From: Desulfobacteraceae bacterium
GTDB taxonomy: Bacteria > Desulfobacterota > Desulfobulbia > Desulfobulbales > Desulfobulbaceae
NCBI GenBank assembly: GCA_022837185.1
Contig: JALHJD010000144.1
Coordinates: 1-8,518, forward strand
DNA length: 8,518 nucleotides
Direction of reading: 5' to 3'
Numbering within the stretch: position 1 is the stretch's first letter; every line of letters starts with the position of its first letter. Positions 5,875 through 8,518 of this stretch are shown here, in pieces. The notes beneath the pieces were generated by a model. The model had not been told where the DNA came from. It saw only the letters and a program-made list of their open reading frames with translations, and searched no databases. The position numbers were made by a program, and so were the translations under genes.

Positions 5875-7236
5875 TCAGGCTGCCCTGGACACGGTCCTGG
5901 ACGGTCTGGAGCGGCGCGATCTGTTTCGGCCGCTTGATTTTTTGACCGGACGTGCCATGCTTCTGGCGACCGGCGGCAGGGCGGCGAGCAGCTCTACCGG
6001 GGGCTGGATGCAGGGGAGCGGGGCATCGAGGTATTCCTCAATATCCGGCAGGGAAAAGGCTTCCCGTTCATCGGCAAAGCTGACGGACACGCCGGAGGCC
6101 CCGGCCCGGGCGGTGCGGCCGATGCGGTGCACGTAATTCTCCGGTTCCTCGGGCAGGTGAAAGTTGATCACGTGGCTGACGCCCTCAACGTGGATTCCCC
6201 GGCCGGCCACGTCGGTGGCCACCAGGATGCTGTATTTGCCCGCCCGGAAATCTTCCAACCGCTTCATTCTTTTATACTGCGGCACATCACCTGAAAGCAT
6301 GGTGCAGTGGATGTTGTATTCCAGCAGGCGCGTATAGAGCCGGTTGGTCTCATCCTTGCGGTTGCAGAAGATGATGGCCCGGGTAAAGTCCTGCTGATGG
6401 ATCAGGTTGTAGAGGAGGGTGAATTTTTCCCGGACAGTTACCATGTAGACAATCTGCTCCAGGCTGTCGGCCGTCACCTGTTCCGATTCGACGTTCACCC
6501 TGACCGGCGCGTTGGTCCACTGTTCGGATAAACGCAGCACCTCCGGGGTCATGGTGGCGCTGAAGAAGAGGGTCTGGCGGTCGTTTTTCGGCGGCGTGTT
6601 GTGGACAATGGTGCGGATATCCGGGATAAAGCCCATGTCCAGCATCCGATCCGCCTCGTCGATGACCAGGGTCCGCACCCTGCCCAGGCGGATGACCTTC
6701 TGCCGCATGAAATCCAGCAGTCTGCCGGGAGTCGCCACCAGGATGTCCACCCGCTTGTTGATGAACTGGCGGCGCTGTTGGTCGCTGGCGATTCCGCCGT
6801 AGGCCGAGGCAACGGTGAGGGAGGTGAAGCGGGCGAGATCGAGGGCGTCCTTTTCTATCTGGCACACCAGTTCGCGGGTCGGGGCCAGGATAAGGGCCCG
6901 GGGGCTTCCAGGCTGATGTTCGGCGGTTTCATCGCGCAGCAGGCGGGTCATGATGCTGATGAGGAATGCCGCGGTCTTGCCGGTCCCGGTTTGGGACTGG
7001 CCGGCGGCGTCGCCGCCGTCAATGACCCGGGACAGGATTGCTTCCTGGATCGGAGTGCAGGAGGTGAAGCCGAGGCTGTTGACCGCGGTCAGGAGTTCTT
7101 CGGGCAGCCCGAGGTCCTCGAACCGGGTTATTTCCGGGGCGGATGCGGCCGGACCGGCAGCGGGGATAACGGCATCGTCGCCCCTCACTGTTGTTCCGTC
7201 GTTGTTCATGGTATCGATTGCGTGTTCTTGTGTCAT
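5875..7236 (-). CDS. rhlB: DEAD-box ATP-dependent RNA helicase, RhlB-like
   Basis: 453-aa cytoplasmic RNA helicase that unwinds short RNA duplexes using ATP. All canonical motifs are present: Q motif FTSCTPIQ (57-64), motif I AGQSQTGTGKT (78-88), PTRELV (119-124), TPGR (169-172), DEAD (193-196), SAT (226-228), then ATDVAGRG (340-347) and HRIGRTAR (370-377). Similarity to E. coli RhlB is recalled over long stretches, such as DEADRMLDMGFIP, LSGDVPQ.KR and ATDVAGRGIH.(E/D)G(V/I)SHVINF, favouring RhlB over RhlE or CsdA. RhlB in enterobacteria joins the RNase E degradosome; whether that holds here is unknown. The N-terminus has a roughly 38-residue low-complexity extension and the C-terminus a 24-residue Arg/Ser-rich basic tail, probably for RNA binding. 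The ATG at 7236 has AAAAGGAA just upstream; an ATG ten codons in is an alternative. It is convergent with the 76-aa gene; no clear terminator of its own is seen. Confidence 0.92.
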   Translation of the reverse strand: MTQEHAIDTMNNDGTTVRGDDAVIPAAGPAASAPEITRFEDLGLPEELLTAVNSLGFTSCTPIQEAILSRVIDGGDAAGQSQTGTGKTAAFLISIMTRLLRDETAEHQPGSPRALILAPTRELVCQIEKDALDLARFTSLTVASAYGGIASDQQRRQFINKRVDILVATPGRLLDFMRQKVIRLGRVRTLVIDEADRMLDMGFIPDIRTIVHNTPPKNDRQTLFFSATMTPEVLRLSEQWTNAPVRVNVESEQVTADSLEQIVYMVTVREKFTLLYNLIHQQDFTRAIIFCNRKDETNRLYTRLLEYNIHCTMLSGDVPQYKRMKRLEDFRAGKYSILVATDVAGRGIHVEGVSHVINFHLPEEPENYVHRIGRTARAGASGVSVSFADEREAFSLPDIEEYLDAPLPCIQPPVELLAALPPVARSMARPVKKSSGRNRSRRSRPSRTVSRAA

Positions 7237-7656
7237 TTATTTCCTTTTCTGTTTGTTGCCGCCGTGGTCCAGCAGGTCAGTTCGACCGGCAGCGGTCGGG
7301 GCGGCGGAACAGAGGTGCGGCCATGCCGGTTTCGGTCATGGCCCGGCGCCTGTCGGGTTTTCCGTGGTCAGGGACAGGAGCGCGGCGATTTCGGTTTCAG
7401 GTGATCAGCAGGTACTTCAACGATTTTCGAAACGTGCGGGAGCGGAAAGAGAATCGGAAGGGTAGAATTCACGGAAGGCTGCTGCTTGGCTGTACATAAC
7501 ATAAAAAATAAACATACTGCATTTTGTCCCATATTACGAGAAATAAATAATCATTCCCTTTGCTGACGCAAGGAAGACGGGACGATAAGTTGGAAAACGA
7601 CCGTCCGGAGGCAGGCGCCGGCCTCCGGACAGGCCGGTTTGCCGTATGGTCGCGGG
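7237..7656. other. Intergenic region upstream of the helicase
   Basis: About 420 bases without a supportable gene. Bases 7240-7480 are GC-rich, and open frames there lack ribosome binding sites and family features. Bases 7490-7560 are AT-rich and could hold a promoter for the helicase on the minus strand, but I found no well-spaced -35/-10 pair. Bases 7594-7637 hold hairpins following the GEVED protein gene. Confidence 0.55.
7594..7630 (-). terminator. Probable terminator of the GEVED protein gene
   Basis: GTCCGGAGGC (7603-7612) and GCCTCCGGAC (7621-7630) form a perfect 10-bp stem with an 8-base loop, beginning 26 bases past the minus-strand stop at 7657. On the minus strand it is followed by GGTCGTTTTCC, a modest T run offset by five bases. 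An overlapping alternative stem, CCGGCCT/AGGCCGG (7618-7624, 7631-7637), cannot form at the same time. Confidence 0.65.
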
Positions 7657-8518
7657 CTATCTTCCCATGCCGGTGGCGGCAGGGATGAACATGTGCCAGG
7701 GAAAGTCCCTCTTTCTCACCATGAGGGTGTAATCCTCCGCCTCCCCGGAAAAGTATCCGGAGGGTGTGGGAGCGAACCGCCACCGCAGGACGATCCGCAT
7801 GCGGGTCCTGCCTGGCTCGGCGTTGATCGGCACCTTGAGATGGGCTACATGGGGACCGGGGGAGCAGGTTCCGGCGGCGAGGACCACTCTCTCGCCGTAA
7901 TCGTTGAAATCGCCGTCATGATTCCAGTCCAGGAACGCGGTAATGTTTTCCCCACACCAGTCAAGGTCGGGGGCAATGGAGACGCCCAGTCTGTACCTCT
8001 GGTCCTGGACGACTTCCGCTGTCCTGCCGGTGGTCCAAAAGGTGTAGTCTCCATAGCCGTTTCCATTGCGGGCGCTGGAGTTATTGATATTACCAATGCT
8101 TACATTGGTTATCCATTCACTCCGGTTGTCGCCGGTGAGGGCCGGATAGTCCACCAGAATCGTGTAATCCTCGGCCTCGCCCTCATCAATATCGCCGAAA
8201 CTTGGGGGCGGGTTGTAATATTTCAGGACGATTCGCATCCGGACCTCGCCGCCCCTGGCGTTCGAGGGCACCTTCACGTTGACCGTGTGGGGACCGGGCG
8301 AGCACGTTCTGGTCGCAAGCGCCACGCTTTCGCCGGCATCGTTAAAGTCGCCGTCACGGTTCCAGTCAAAAAAAGCGGTGACAAACTCATCACACCATTC
8401 GAGGTCGGGATGAATGGTGACGCTCAGGGGATAGGTCCCGTTGGGCCGGACCCGGGTCATGAGGCGGGATTTGTCGTAGGTAAAGTCCCCGTAGCCGTTT
8501 CCATTTTGCCCGGAGGTG
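7657..8518 (-). CDS. GEVED-domain surface or secreted protein, C-terminal fragment
   Basis: The frame is open to the window edge, so the true start is beyond 8518; 286 residues are visible. The first ATG in the window (8460) is internal, because the upstream codons read NGNGYGDFTYDKSRL, matching NGNGYGDYTFWTTGR in the next repeat. Two tandem GEVED domains are seen. Each has PDLEWC or PDLDWC, a DWNxDGDFND acidic loop, TCSPGPH, VRMRIVL or TRMRIVL, and a terminal GEAEDYT signature. The acidic loop looks calcium-binding, and the two Cys per repeat (WC and TC) could form a disulfide; both are inferences. GEVED domains occur in large extracellular or cell-surface bacterial proteins with adhesin or enzyme partners. 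The product ends with a short tail, MFIPAATGMGR, with no sorting motif that I recognise. Its partner domains upstream are unknown. Confidence 0.85.
   Translation of the reverse strand, partial: TSGQNGNGYGDFTYDKSRLMTRVRPNGTYPLSVTIHPDLEWCDEFVTAFFDWNRDGDFNDAGESVALATRTCSPGPHTVNVKVPSNARGGEVRMRIVLKYYNPPPSFGDIDEGEAEDYTILVDYPALTGDNRSEWITNVSIGNINNSSARNGNGYGDYTFWTTGRTAEVVQDQRYRLGVSIAPDLDWCGENITAFLDWNHDGDFNDYGERVVLAAGTCSPGPHVAHLKVPINAEPGRTRMRIVLRWRFAPTPSGYFSGEAEDYTLMVRKRDFPWHMFIPAATGMGR

Noticed and set aside
6601..7404. 267-codon plus-strand ORF opposite the helicase
   Set aside because: Shadow of the helicase; the minus strand holds all DEAD-box motifs.
7191..7499. Plus-strand ORFs and an imperfect palindrome (ACGATTTTCGAAACGT) upstream of the helicase
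   Set aside because: Arg-rich translation without family features or a ribosome binding site; the palindrome is imperfect and isolated.

Overview
This window looks like chromosomal DNA of a GC-rich Gram-negative anaerobe or facultative anaerobe, most plausibly a member of the Desulfobacterota (the former deltaproteobacteria). The basis is indirect: a secreted five-heme c-type cytochrome with a probable sigma-54 promoter, a complete IS66-family element, a GEVED-type surface protein and ATCGAA-rich intergenic repeats. No rRNA, tRNA or CRISPR was seen, and the taxon is an inference.

Layout. (1) 1-2413 is an end-to-end IS66-family insertion sequence with 20-bp inverted ends (18/20 identical) and the tnpA-tnpB-tnpC order. 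tnpC is broken by a frameshift that also removes about 8 expected residues, so this copy probably cannot move by itself. (2) The right end of the element lies inside the 3' part of a minus-strand gene for a five-CXXCH cytochrome (2402-4900). The last three codons and the stop come from the IS terminal repeat, and the C-terminal repeat-like domain is cut short. (3) 4901-5558 is a long regulatory or intergenic region. It holds a well-matched sigma-54 promoter facing the cytochrome, a possible 30-codon ORF with a good ribosome binding site, nested inverted repeats, an ATCGAA repeat patch joined to a hairpin, and a sigma-70-like promoter facing right. (4) 5559-5789 is a 76-aa helical protein of unknown function with its own promoter, ribosome binding site and strong terminator. 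(5) 5875-7236 (minus) is a DEAD-box RNA helicase closest to RhlB. (6) 7237-7656 is non-coding as far as can be seen and includes a hairpin just after the next gene. (7) 7657 to the window edge (minus) is the C-terminal part of a secreted protein with tandem GEVED domains; its start lies outside the window.

How they fit together. No shared pathway or multi-gene operon is evident outside the IS. The clearest biology is a sigma-54-driven extracytoplasmic electron-transfer or redox protein truncated by a transposon that has itself decayed. I did not find convincing evidence of a new multi-gene system. The least explained parts are the autonomous small gene at 5559-5789 and the structured region at 5130-5370.
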